From DAISJD01 sp036821645 (lineage in GTDB: Bacteria; Pseudomonadota; Alphaproteobacteria; ATCC43930; CGMCC-115725): 17,759 nucleotides of DNA. A model generated the notes under the pieces. It made no database searches. It was given only the letters and a program-made list of their open reading frames with translations, and was not told where the DNA came from. Positions 1 to 7,218 of this stretch are shown piece after piece. Numbering within the stretch: the first letter of the stretch is position 1; each line of letters begins with the position of its first letter. The DNA is taken from assembly GCA_036821645.1 (NCBI GenBank), contig DAISJD010000058.1, positions 1 to 17,759 of the forward strand, given 5' to 3'. The position numbers and the translations under genes are program-made.

Positions 1-1292
1 ATATTCCAGGCTGGCGGCAGAAGCACGCTCGGTAAATTCGGGATTGCAAGGTCGAGGAAGAACCATCCGATCCCCCCCCGCCCATTCATGAGACCGGCCG
101 TGTCGAGGCCCCCCGTGCCGGGCCAAGCCATGGCCTCGTCGCCATAACGGGTGAGAGCCTGTTCTGCAAAGACCGCCGCCGCCTCAATCAGCCCGGCATC
201 GCCCCGACGTCGGCCGACGGCCAGCACGAGGCTTGCGGCCCCGGTGGCCCCGTCGGCGATCGACATGTCTTTCAAAGAGTCCGGATTTGCGATGAAGGCG
301 GCGGCGGCGGCGATGGCGCGGTCTAATTCTTGGTTGCGGACAGGATCATGCGGGGCATAGAGATCGTGGGCGAGACGGGCGGCCGCAATCCCCACGAGCC
401 CATGGGCCCAATTCATCGGATAATGCAAGGCGGCACCGGGCTTGGCATGGTCGGGGGTCCAAGCGCGGAGATCAGGCCAGAACCCATGACCCGGTGCGGC
501 CCAGGCCCGTTCATAGGCCAGGGCCCCGTTCAAGGTTTTCTCGATCCCCTCTTGCGGTGCCGTCGCCGCAAGAATGGCCAAGGCCAGGGCGATACCCGCC
601 GTACCTTGGGCAAGCCCGATCCAAGGTGGCGAGGCGGCGGTTTGGCCGGACTGCCGCCAACCGCATCCGAGCGACAGGGGGATTGCCTGGTGGATGAGCC
701 TGTTGCCATGGTCGCAGGCCAGAGCGTGCAGACGCGCTCTCATGGCCGGTATCGGGGTCTCCTGGCTGGCAGCCAGCAGGGCGGGGATGAGGCCTGCACT
801 ACCGTTCAACAGGTCGACGGCGTCGGGGGCCGCCGCTGCCGCCCCATCTGCGAGGGCGCTTGTCCCGGTGGCGATGAGGTCGGGCCGATCCAAAAGCCGC
901 CCGATGGCGACCAAGGCCCCGGCGAGCGCCGTGCGACCGTGATAAAGCCCGCTCTGGGCAGGCTCGTCCGTGTCGAGCGAACGGGTGATGGCCGCAATGG
1001 CCCCCGCACACAGGCGGGTCAAGACGGGATCGGGACAATGCCGGGTCAGGGCCGCCAGAAACAAGGCAATGCCAGGCGTACCATAGAGGAAAGATGTTGT
1101 CTGAAGGCCATAGATCGGCACGACCCGACCATCGTTGAGGCCCGGAGCCCAGGTCGGCCAAACGCAGATGCCATCATACCACAGGGCATCGCGCAACAGG
1201 CCCCGCCCAATCTCGGCGGCGCAGGCGAGAAACCGGGCTTGCCGGGCGGCCGTGATCGGTTGCGACCCCCCGGTGGAAAGAAAATCCGTCAT
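1..1292 (-). CDS. LanC-like lanthionine cyclase, zinc-less (3' end cut by window edge)
   Basis: I translated this frame by hand: 430 codons are open from ATG at 1292 to the edge, with no stop. The alpha/alpha-barrel Gly-rich repeats of the LanC family occur in order: YGTPGIAL (70-77), GLYHGRTAL (115-123), DLLNGSAGL (160-168), GLAQGTAGI (226-234), NWAHGLVGI (294-302), SIADGATG (344-351) and GLMNGRGGI (400-408). The tail PSVLLPP (421-427) resembles LanC C-termini, so only a few residues are probably missing. In LanC enzymes zinc is held by Cys in WCYG and by Cys-His in CHG; here these read WAHG and IADG, and the usual AHG His is Gln229. Loss of zinc ligands is also known in the cyclase domains of class III LanKC enzymes. 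The start overlaps the upstream kinase/HopA1 gene by ATGA, implying translational coupling. The likely role is closing thioether rings by Cys addition to dehydrated Ser/Thr, or docking the substrate. It could be a non-catalytic LanC-like protein. Confidence 0.85.
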   Translation of the reverse strand, partial: MTDFLSTGGSQPITAARQARFLACAAEIGRGLLRDALWYDGICVWPTWAPGLNDGRVVPIYGLQTTSFLYGTPGIALFLAALTRHCPDPVLTRLCAGAIAAITRSLDTDEPAQSGLYHGRTALAGALVAIGRLLDRPDLIATGTSALADGAAAAAPDAVDLLNGSAGLIPALLAASQETPIPAMRARLHALACDHGNRLIHQAIPLSLGCGWRQSGQTAASPPWIGLAQGTAGIALALAILAATAPQEGIEKTLNGALAYERAWAAPGHGFWPDLRAWTPDHAKPGAALHYPMNWAHGLVGIAAARLAHDLYAPHDPVRNQELDRAIAAAAAFIANPDSLKDMSIADGATGAASLVLAVGRRRGDAGLIEAAAVFAEQALTRYGDEAMAWPGTGGLDTAGLMNGRGGIGWFFLDLAIPNLPSVLLPPAWN

Positions 1293-3520
1293 GGTTGGGC
1301 GTCCGCCATATCGTAGCGATTGGTCAGGGGGGCCTGAACGTAAGGGGCCGCAAGCGACAGGCCGGCGCGCTGAAAGAAATCGGCTGCCGCTTTCAACCGA
1401 TCGGCGGTGGCGTGGCGCCCGGCTAGAGCCTCTGTCAGCAGCGCTTCGGCCAGAAGGCGGCACCGGGATTGACCGAAACTCTCGCCATTGCCCGGATCGT
1501 CGGCAAGGCCGATCCCCGGCATCAGGGTTTTCGTGAAGAGGGGTTCGCCCGCACAAAGCCACGGGGCGAGCGCCTCGGCCCCGGTTTCGAGGATTAGGAT
1601 CAAAGCCTGTAGGTAACGCCGGGCGAGATAGAGGACGATCGCATCCGTACGGTGGTAGTCGTCCGGGTTTGAGGCACATTTCAATTGAAAGGGGATATCG
1701 AATGCCGTCAGCCGTGCCGTGATCCAGCCGAGCAGTGCTGGGGCGTGATCGGCCCTTGTGTGGAAATAGCATCGGCTAATTTCCACTTGGTCGAAATCGC
1801 TGACCGGGGTGCGGCTGAAAAAATGATAGAAACCGGGCTGTAGATCGAAACGGGCGGTCGTCACCTGAATTGCGACCCGGTCGCCGACGGCCGCGTCCCG
1901 ATCCGCATCTCGATCAGCGTCCTGGCGGAACTGGCCCGGCGTGACCTTTTGATAGAGGCCCCGTTTGCGGACATGCAGGGTACCGTCTGGATCGACCTGA
2001 TAGATCCGCCATCCGACATTCCAACACAGGTCCGTCCGATAAGCTGCCGCAAGTGCTGCGCGCAATCCGGCGTCTCCCTCGGTGTGGTGGCTTGCGGCAA
2101 TGGGGGGGCCACCGGCGTAAACCGTGGCATATCCCTGCCAATAGAGCAGGTCGCCCAAGGGATTGATCAAGCGGGGGAGGGTTGCCGCATCGAGCCTGAT
2201 GCCGGTTTCGAGCAGGGGTGTGTCGCCCAGGGTAAAGCCCCCGATCGCCGTGATCCCGATCGCCCCGATCAAGGTTTCAAGCCGCCTGCGCAGGGCCCCG
2301 GTCGGCAAGGGGGAAGAGGCGTCCGTTTGGCGGGGCGGTGCCGTCTCGTCCTGCGCCGTCACCGGCGCTGTCGGTTCCGCTCTGTCGTCGATTGTCGCAA
2401 TGTCGTCGATCCCGAAAAGCAACCGGGCGGTGTCGGCGCGATCCGCGACCAGCCGTTCGGCGCAGAGCAGGGCGAGATCCGCATAGATTTGGGCGTGAGG
2501 CAGGGTCGCCATCTGCGTTTGGCCCGGTGTCAGGCGCGGCAAAACTTCGTAGCCCAAAAGGACGAGACGGGCGGCGGCAAAGGCGAGGACGCGCGCTAAG
2601 AACTGGGCCGCCGTTTCATCGTCCCACCCGCGCGCGCCGCGATAGTGGGCCCAAAAGTCCCGGACGGCGCCATGGGTTGCGATCAGGGTTGCCTGACCTG
2701 TCGCCAAGAGGGAGGGGAGGGGGATCTCGGGGCCTTGTTTATAAATCCAATCGATCAACCAGCCGACGAGACCGAAGGCGACGTCCCAGGCCGGATCGCC
2801 GAGATCGGCCAATTCCCAATCGACGAGGCGCACCGGGGCATCGGGGTGGATCTCATCGGGGACGAGCAGATTATCCCATTTGACATCGCCATGGATCAGG
2901 GTCGTGACCGACCAGGCCGCATTCATGGCGTCGAGGGCGGCCAATAGGGCCGGGCGCGCTGCAAGGGCGGCCCCCATGGTGACGGCCCCGGTGCCCATTT
3001 GGGCGGCGGCTTGTTCCGGTGCCCTGATCATGGTGAAAAGCCAATGGCGCTTGCGGGCGAACAGGCTTGCCGCCGGATCCCCGATCAGCCCTTCGCCAAG
3101 GCGGTGCAACAGGGCCAAGCGCGCCCCCAGTGCTGCGGCGAACCCGGGGGGCATCGTTCCGGTTTTGTGCCGATAATCGAGCGGGGATAGATGATCGTCC
3201 AACAGGTCGCAGACCAGGACATGGCGGCGTGTATCGTGGCGATGTAACGGAACCATCATCGCGGTGAGTCCCGCGAGAGCCGGATGGTGCTGGGCGAGGT
3301 GATGGACGATCGCCTCGCGTTTGATCGCCTCGGTCAATTCAGGGTGGATGAACGAGGCTTGTTTGATGAAAAGGCCCCCGCCGCCGCGACGACGGAGTTT
3401 AAAGTTCCGGTTGCGCCGCCCGACTTCCTGGATCGCGATGTCGCGGGCCGTCAAATCCTCGCGAACCAAGTGGCCGTGATCGAGGAGATAGGGCAACAAA
3501 TTGGATAAGGTCAGATACAT
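1289..3520 (-). CDS. Fused phosphotransferase-fold kinase and HopA1-family lyase (class V-like lanthipeptide dehydratase)
   Basis: This is a 743-residue, two-domain protein. Residues about 1-365 are an aminoglycoside-phosphotransferase/choline-kinase-like domain: RRNRNF (35-40), ATP-site lysine in FIKQ (K53), catalytic loop LIHGDVKWDNLL (209-219; D212, N217) and metal-binding VDWELADLGDPAWD (233-246). An acidic, Pro/Thr-rich linker spans about 371-405. Residues about 408-735 match the HopA1 effector family: FYHFFSRTP (564-572), IPFQLKC (609-615), RTDAIVLYLARRY (624-636), LFTKTLMPG (661-669) and SFGQSRCRLLAEAL (681-694). In class V lanthipeptides (lexapeptide, cacaoidin) and thioviridamide-type RiPPs, such a kinase phosphorylates Ser/Thr and the HopA1 partner eliminates phosphate to give dehydroamino acids; there they are separate proteins. 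The frame stays open upstream to a TTG at 3640, but ATG 3520 starts the conserved domain and follows a G-rich GGGGGTGG stretch. The low-complexity DADRDADRDA (535-544) is a likely surface loop. Confidence 0.88.
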   Translation of the reverse strand: MYLTLSNLLPYLLDHGHLVREDLTARDIAIQEVGRRNRNFKLRRRGGGGLFIKQASFIHPELTEAIKREAIVHHLAQHHPALAGLTAMMVPLHRHDTRRHVLVCDLLDDHLSPLDYRHKTGTMPPGFAAALGARLALLHRLGEGLIGDPAASLFARKRHWLFTMIRAPEQAAAQMGTGAVTMGAALAARPALLAALDAMNAAWSVTTLIHGDVKWDNLLVPDEIHPDAPVRLVDWELADLGDPAWDVAFGLVGWLIDWIYKQGPEIPLPSLLATGQATLIATHGAVRDFWAHYRGARGWDDETAAQFLARVLAFAAARLVLLGYEVLPRLTPGQTQMATLPHAQIYADLALLCAERLVADRADTARLLFGIDDIATIDDRAEPTAPVTAQDETAPPRQTDASSPLPTGALRRRLETLIGAIGITAIGGFTLGDTPLLETGIRLDAATLPRLINPLGDLLYWQGYATVYAGGPPIAASHHTEGDAGLRAALAAAYRTDLCWNVGWRIYQVDPDGTLHVRKRGLYQKVTPGQFRQDADRDADRDAAVGDRVAIQVTTARFDLQPGFYHFFSRTPVSDFDQVEISRCYFHTRADHAPALLGWITARLTAFDIPFQLKCASNPDDYHRTDAIVLYLARRYLQALILILETGAEALAPWLCAGEPLFTKTLMPGIGLADDPGNGESFGQSRCRLLAEALLTEALAGRHATADRLKAAADFFQRAGLSLAAPYVQAPLTNRYDMADAQP

Positions 3521-3641
3521 GCCACCACCCCCGCCGCATAAGGCCTGACCCGGTCCGATCGAGGCGGATCGCGCGGCACAGTCTCTTGAGTGTGGTCTTA
3601 TCGTATTTCGCGTTGAAGATGAAGCTGGAAATTCGTCCAAA

Positions 3642-3669
3642 GCCGATCCTTATCGGCAATAGGATCGGC
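3642..3669 (-). terminator. Possible terminator hairpin between acyl-CoA dehydrogenase and the lan-like pair
   Basis: A perfect 9-bp inverted repeat (GCCGATCCT / AGGATCGGC) encloses a 10-nt loop. It lies about 80 bp past the stop of the minus-strand acyl-CoA dehydrogenase gene. On the minus strand it is followed only by TTTGG and GAATTT, a weak T tract. It could end the upstream unit and insulate the kinase/HopA1-cyclase pair. It might equally be an operator or a chance repeat. Confidence 0.4.
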
Positions 3670-3748
3670 CTTGAACGGGACCCCATCGCCCGTATGGGCC
3701 ATGTCGGCCAGGAACGCAATGGGGTCCGCGTCAGCGCAACAGAGCCGA

Positions 3749-5539
3749 TCAGAACATGTCGGGATCTATCCCGAGAATGGTCCGACCGCTTTCGAGGCTG
3801 CCGAGCAAGGCCGGAACCTGGGTCAGATATTGTTCGGCATAGAACCGGGCGGTCATGATTTTGGTCTCAAAGAACCGGGCATCGCCGATCCGATCTGCGA
3901 GTTTGCTTTGGGCAGCCGCCGCTTCTTTCGCCATGACCCAGCCACCGGCGGTGAGCGAGAACAAGGTCATGAACGGCACCGCGATCGCCTGTGCCGCAGG
4001 GGCATCCTGTTTCAGCAGGCTCAGTAAGAAACCCACCCCCGTTTCGAGCGTATCGATCGCGGCACTTAAGGTGCGGCGGATCAGGGCAAGATCGTCCCCC
4101 GGCAATGCCGACAGGGTTTCGTCGAGACTGCGCATGGTGGCGATGAAGCGTGTGGCCTCCGCCCCCTGGTCGCGCCCGATTTTGCGTCCGATGAGATCGA
4201 GGGCTTGGATCCCGTTCGTGCCTTCATAGATGGCGGCGATCCGGGCGTCGCGATAATGTTGGGCGACGCCGGTTTCTTCGATGAAGCCCATGCCGCCATG
4301 GACCTGGACGGCAAGAGAACTGTTTTCGATGCCAAGATCGGTGGACCAGCCCTTGACGATCGGAATCAACAGATCGACCCGCGCTTGGGCTTCGGCCCGT
4401 GCTGCGGCGTCGGGCAGACGGTGGGCGCGGTCGATCATGCCGGCGGCGTAATAGGCAAGGCCACGAGCGGCTTCGATGCGGGCGCGCATGGCGAGCAGCA
4501 TGCGCCGGACATCGCCGTGATGGATGATCGGCAGAGGGCCGTCGCCCTTGACCCCGGCGGGTTTGCCTTGCACGCGGGTTTTGGCATAGTCGCGCGCTTG
4601 TTGATAGGCGCGTTCGCCGATCGCGATGCCTTGCACGCCGACATTGATCCGGGCGGAATTCATCATGGTGAACATGCATTCCATGCCGCGATTTTCTGCG
4701 CCGATCATGTAGCCGATCGCCCCGTCATGATCGCCGAAGGCCAGCACCGCCGTCGGGCTTGCATGAATGCCGAGCTTATGTTCCAGGCTGACCGTACGGA
4801 TATCGTTGCGTTCGCCAAGGCTGCCATCGTCGTTGACTAGGAATTTCGGCACGAGGAACAGCGAGATCCCCTTGGTGCCGGCCGGTGCGTCGGGGGTACG
4901 GGCCAGGACGAGATGGATGATATTGTCGGTGAAATCGTGATCGCCATAGGTAATGAAGATCTTCTGACCCGAAATCCGCCAATGGTCGCCGTCCGGCACC
5001 GCCTTGGTGCGCAAGGCGCCGACATCGGAGCCTGCATGCGGTTCGGTCAGATTCATGGTTCCGGTCCATTCCCCGCTGACCAGTTTCGGCAGATACCGAT
5101 CTTTCAGCGCATCGGTTCCATGCAGCTCCAGCGCTTCGATCGCACCCACCGTCAGCATCGGACAGAGCGCAAAGCCCATATTGGCCGCATTCCACATTTC
5201 CGACACGACGAGACCGACCGAAGCGGGCAGACCCTGACCGCCCCAAGCCTCGTCGAAGGGCAGCGAGTTCCAGCCGCCTTCGACATAGGTTTGATAGGCG
5301 GCTTTGAACCCGTCCGGCGTGCGCACGGCCCCATTTTCCAATTGGCTGCCGACACGGTCGCCAAGGGTATTCAAGGGGGCAAGGACGTCGCGGGCGAGCT
5401 TGGCCGCTTCGTCGAGAACCGCATCGACCGTATCCTGATCGGCATGGTCATAGCCGGGCAGGGTGGCGATCTCGGCGATGCCCGCCAGTTCTTCGAGGGC
5501 AAAGCGCATATCGGCGAGGGGGGGCGAATAAGGGATCAT
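3749..5539 (-). CDS. Acyl-CoA dehydrogenase, long DmdC-like family
   Basis: This is a 596-residue flavoprotein of the acyl-CoA dehydrogenase superfamily that introduces a 2,3-double bond into an acyl-CoA and passes electrons to ETF. N-terminal domain about 1-155; FAD/substrate motif WTGTMNLTEPHAGSD (158-172); GQKIFITYGDHD (191-202); helical domain with HGGMGFIEETGVAQ (414-427); YEGTNGIQA (438-446), whose E439 matches the catalytic base. A C-terminal extension of about 130 residues makes it far longer than classic enzymes (about 380) and typical of the family including 3-methylthiopropionyl-CoA dehydrogenase DmdC. The substrate cannot be read from sequence, since many members are generic aryl- or acyl-CoA dehydrogenases. 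The frame is open to 5602, but ATG 5539 begins the family-like MIPYSPPLADM. It lies 37 bp after the FAD-linked dehydrogenase gene and probably shares its transcript. Confidence 0.9.
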   Translation of the reverse strand: MIPYSPPLADMRFALEELAGIAEIATLPGYDHADQDTVDAVLDEAAKLARDVLAPLNTLGDRVGSQLENGAVRTPDGFKAAYQTYVEGGWNSLPFDEAWGGQGLPASVGLVVSEMWNAANMGFALCPMLTVGAIEALELHGTDALKDRYLPKLVSGEWTGTMNLTEPHAGSDVGALRTKAVPDGDHWRISGQKIFITYGDHDFTDNIIHLVLARTPDAPAGTKGISLFLVPKFLVNDDGSLGERNDIRTVSLEHKLGIHASPTAVLAFGDHDGAIGYMIGAENRGMECMFTMMNSARINVGVQGIAIGERAYQQARDYAKTRVQGKPAGVKGDGPLPIIHHGDVRRMLLAMRARIEAARGLAYYAAGMIDRAHRLPDAAARAEAQARVDLLIPIVKGWSTDLGIENSSLAVQVHGGMGFIEETGVAQHYRDARIAAIYEGTNGIQALDLIGRKIGRDQGAEATRFIATMRSLDETLSALPGDDLALIRRTLSAAIDTLETGVGFLLSLLKQDAPAAQAIAVPFMTLFSLTAGGWVMAKEAAAAQSKLADRIGDARFFETKIMTARFYAEQYLTQVPALLGSLESGRTILGIDPDMF

Positions 5540-5576
5540 GGCCGCAGTCTCGTGGGTTGGGAAGAAGGAAACAAGC

Positions 5577-7010
5577 TTATGCCGTGCGTTGTGGCGCGTC
5601 ACAAGGGAACAAAACGCCGGGATTGAGATGATATGTCGGATCGAAGGCCGCTTTGATCCGGCGCATCAAGTCGAGATCGAGCGGGTCTTTCAGACGGGCA
5701 AGCTCGCCTCGTTTCAGGCGGCCGATCCCGTGTTCGGCGCTGATCGTGCCATCAAACCGTATGACGATATCATGCACGAGGCGATTGATCTCATCCCACC
5801 GGGCCAGAAAGGCAGTTTTGTCGGCCCCTTCCGGCTGGGTTAGATTGAAATGGATGTTGCCGTCGCCCAAATGCCCGAAGGCAATCGGACGCACCCCTGG
5901 GATCGCGGCCGCGACGGCGGCGAACGCAACGTCGAGAAAGGCCGGAACCGACGAGACCGGCACGGCGATATCGTGTTTGATGCTGCCGCCTGCAAAGCGT
6001 TGGGCTTCGACCAGGGCTTCGCGCAGACGCCACAGGGCCTTCGTCTGGGTGAGGGTGGCGGCGAGGGTGGCATCTTGGATGAGCCCGTCGCCCGCCGCCG
6101 CGCCGAGGACGGTTGCCAAGGCATCGTTGAGATCGGCATCGGCCCGCGAACTCGACCCTTCGATCAGGGCATAAACCGGATGCGGGGCGGCCAGCGGATC
6201 GATCAAGCCGGGTATGTGGCGAAACGCAAGATCGAGCCCGATGCGCGGCATGACCTCGAAGGCGGTCAATTGATCGCCGCTTGCGATGCGCACGCGGTTG
6301 AAGAGGGTGAGGCAATCGGCGTAGCTCTTGAGCCCGACCAGGGCCGTCGCGCGCACGCGCGGTTTCGGATAGAGTTTAAGGGTCGCCGCCGTAATGATGC
6401 CGAGCGTGCCTTCCGATCCGATGAAAAGCTGTTTTAAATCGTAGCCCGTATTGTCTTTGCGCAAGCCCCTCAAGCCGTGCCAGACCCTGCCATCGGCCAG
6501 AACGACTTCAAGACCCAGAACCTGATCGCGCATCGAGCCGTAATGCAGAACCTGGATCCCGCCGGCATTGGTTGCGATGTTGCCGCCGATGGTGCAACTG
6601 CCTTCGGCGCCGAGGCTGATCGGAAAGAATCGGTCGATGCCGTCGGCGATGGTCTGAACCTCAGCCAGAACGGCCCCCGCATCGACGGTCAGGGTGAAAT
6701 TCTCGGGGTCAAGGGCTCTCACCCGGTTCATGCGGGTCAAGGATAGCAGGATGTTGCGGCCGTCGGACGGGGCGGCAGTACCACCCACGAGGCCGGTATT
6801 GCCGCCCTGAGGAATGAGCGGCACCTGGGCTTCGGCCGTGAGCCGGACGATTTCAGAGACTTGTTCGGTACTGGCCGGACGCACGACCAGGGCTGTCTTG
6901 CCCTGATAAAGGCCCCGCATCTCGGCGAGATACGGGGCCGTATCGTCCGGTCCGTCGAACCATCCCGCCGGACCGACGCAGGCCTTGATCCGCTCTAAGA
7001 GTGCCTGCAC
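5577..7010 (-). CDS. FAD-linked D-2-hydroxyacid dehydrogenase (D-lactate / D-2-hydroxyglutarate / GlcD-like)
   Basis: This 477-residue protein has the vanillyl-alcohol-oxidase/GlcD fold. The N-terminal PCMH-type FAD domain covers about 1-215, with PQGGNTGLVGG (67-77), SLGAEGSCTIGGNIATNAGG (132-151) and IGSEGTLGIITAATLKLYPKP (197-217). The C-terminal substrate domain has FGHLGDGNIHFN and SAEHGIGRLKR, which carry the metal/substrate histidines of D-lactate and D-2-hydroxyglutarate dehydrogenases. It should oxidise a D-2-hydroxyacid to the 2-oxoacid, giving electrons to ETF or a quinone/cytochrome acceptor. GTG at 7010 is chosen because AGAGGTG lies about six bases upstream and the conserved protein begins there, although the frame is open to 7112. 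The ETF-type acyl-CoA dehydrogenase gene just downstream fits a shared electron acceptor. The exact substrate is unresolved. Confidence 0.9.
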   Translation of the reverse strand: MQALLERIKACVGPAGWFDGPDDTAPYLAEMRGLYQGKTALVVRPASTEQVSEIVRLTAEAQVPLIPQGGNTGLVGGTAAPSDGRNILLSLTRMNRVRALDPENFTLTVDAGAVLAEVQTIADGIDRFFPISLGAEGSCTIGGNIATNAGGIQVLHYGSMRDQVLGLEVVLADGRVWHGLRGLRKDNTGYDLKQLFIGSEGTLGIITAATLKLYPKPRVRATALVGLKSYADCLTLFNRVRIASGDQLTAFEVMPRIGLDLAFRHIPGLIDPLAAPHPVYALIEGSSSRADADLNDALATVLGAAAGDGLIQDATLAATLTQTKALWRLREALVEAQRFAGGSIKHDIAVPVSSVPAFLDVAFAAVAAAIPGVRPIAFGHLGDGNIHFNLTQPEGADKTAFLARWDEINRLVHDIVIRFDGTISAEHGIGRLKRGELARLKDPLDLDLMRRIKAAFDPTYHLNPGVLFPCDAPQRTA

Positions 7011-7146
7011 CGTCGCACCTCTCTGATTGCTGGTCGGGTTTGATGAACAAGCGAGCGCCCCATCCGAAAATGGTCTTTGCCCGACGTGATCATGCCGCGG
7101 GCCTCTGCCCACGTCACGCGCAAAACGGTCCCTATAATGTCGGTTG

Positions 7147-7175
7147 ATTTAATATAAGAATTTACTAAAAGCCAA
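7147..7175 (-). promoter_or_regulatory. Candidate sigma-70-type promoter for the hydroxyacid dehydrogenase operon
   Basis: Read on the minus strand, TTGGCT and TTAAAT are separated by exactly 17 bases inside a short AT-rich patch in the 208-bp gap upstream of the GTG start at 7010. The -35 box is good and the -10 box is mediocre. No other strong start signal was seen in this gap. Confidence 0.35.
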
Positions 7176-7218
7176 CGATTAAATGTGTGGGCGGGGTTGG
7201 ATTGGACCGGGTTTTGGG

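Noticed and set aside
330..1316. Long plus-strand open frame (328 codons) opposite the LanC-like gene.
   Set aside because: It is the antisense shadow of the LanC-like gene, has no recognisable domains and reads as Gly/Arg/Pro-rich low-complexity protein.
2238..2275. Dense GATC and CGATCG sites (four GATC within about 38 bp here; GCGATCGC at 3981, 7343, 9703 and 17484), considered as a possible repeat-like genome signature.
   Set aside because: They fall in coding sequence and follow from Asp/Ile/Arg codon usage; four GCGATCGC sites are only a mild excess and a genome-wide count would be needed.
3521..3640. In-frame N-terminal extension of the kinase/HopA1 gene from a TTG, rich in Ser/Thr/Cys and ending in several glycines, resembling a fused leader or core peptide.
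   Set aside because: There is no ribosome binding site at the TTG, the conserved kinase N-terminus starts at ATG 3520, and the open stretch is only about 43 codons, easily due to chance in GC-rich DNA.
4205..5626. Long plus-strand frames (211 and 237 codons) opposite the acyl-CoA dehydrogenase gene.
   Set aside because: They are antisense shadows of a well-identified conserved gene.
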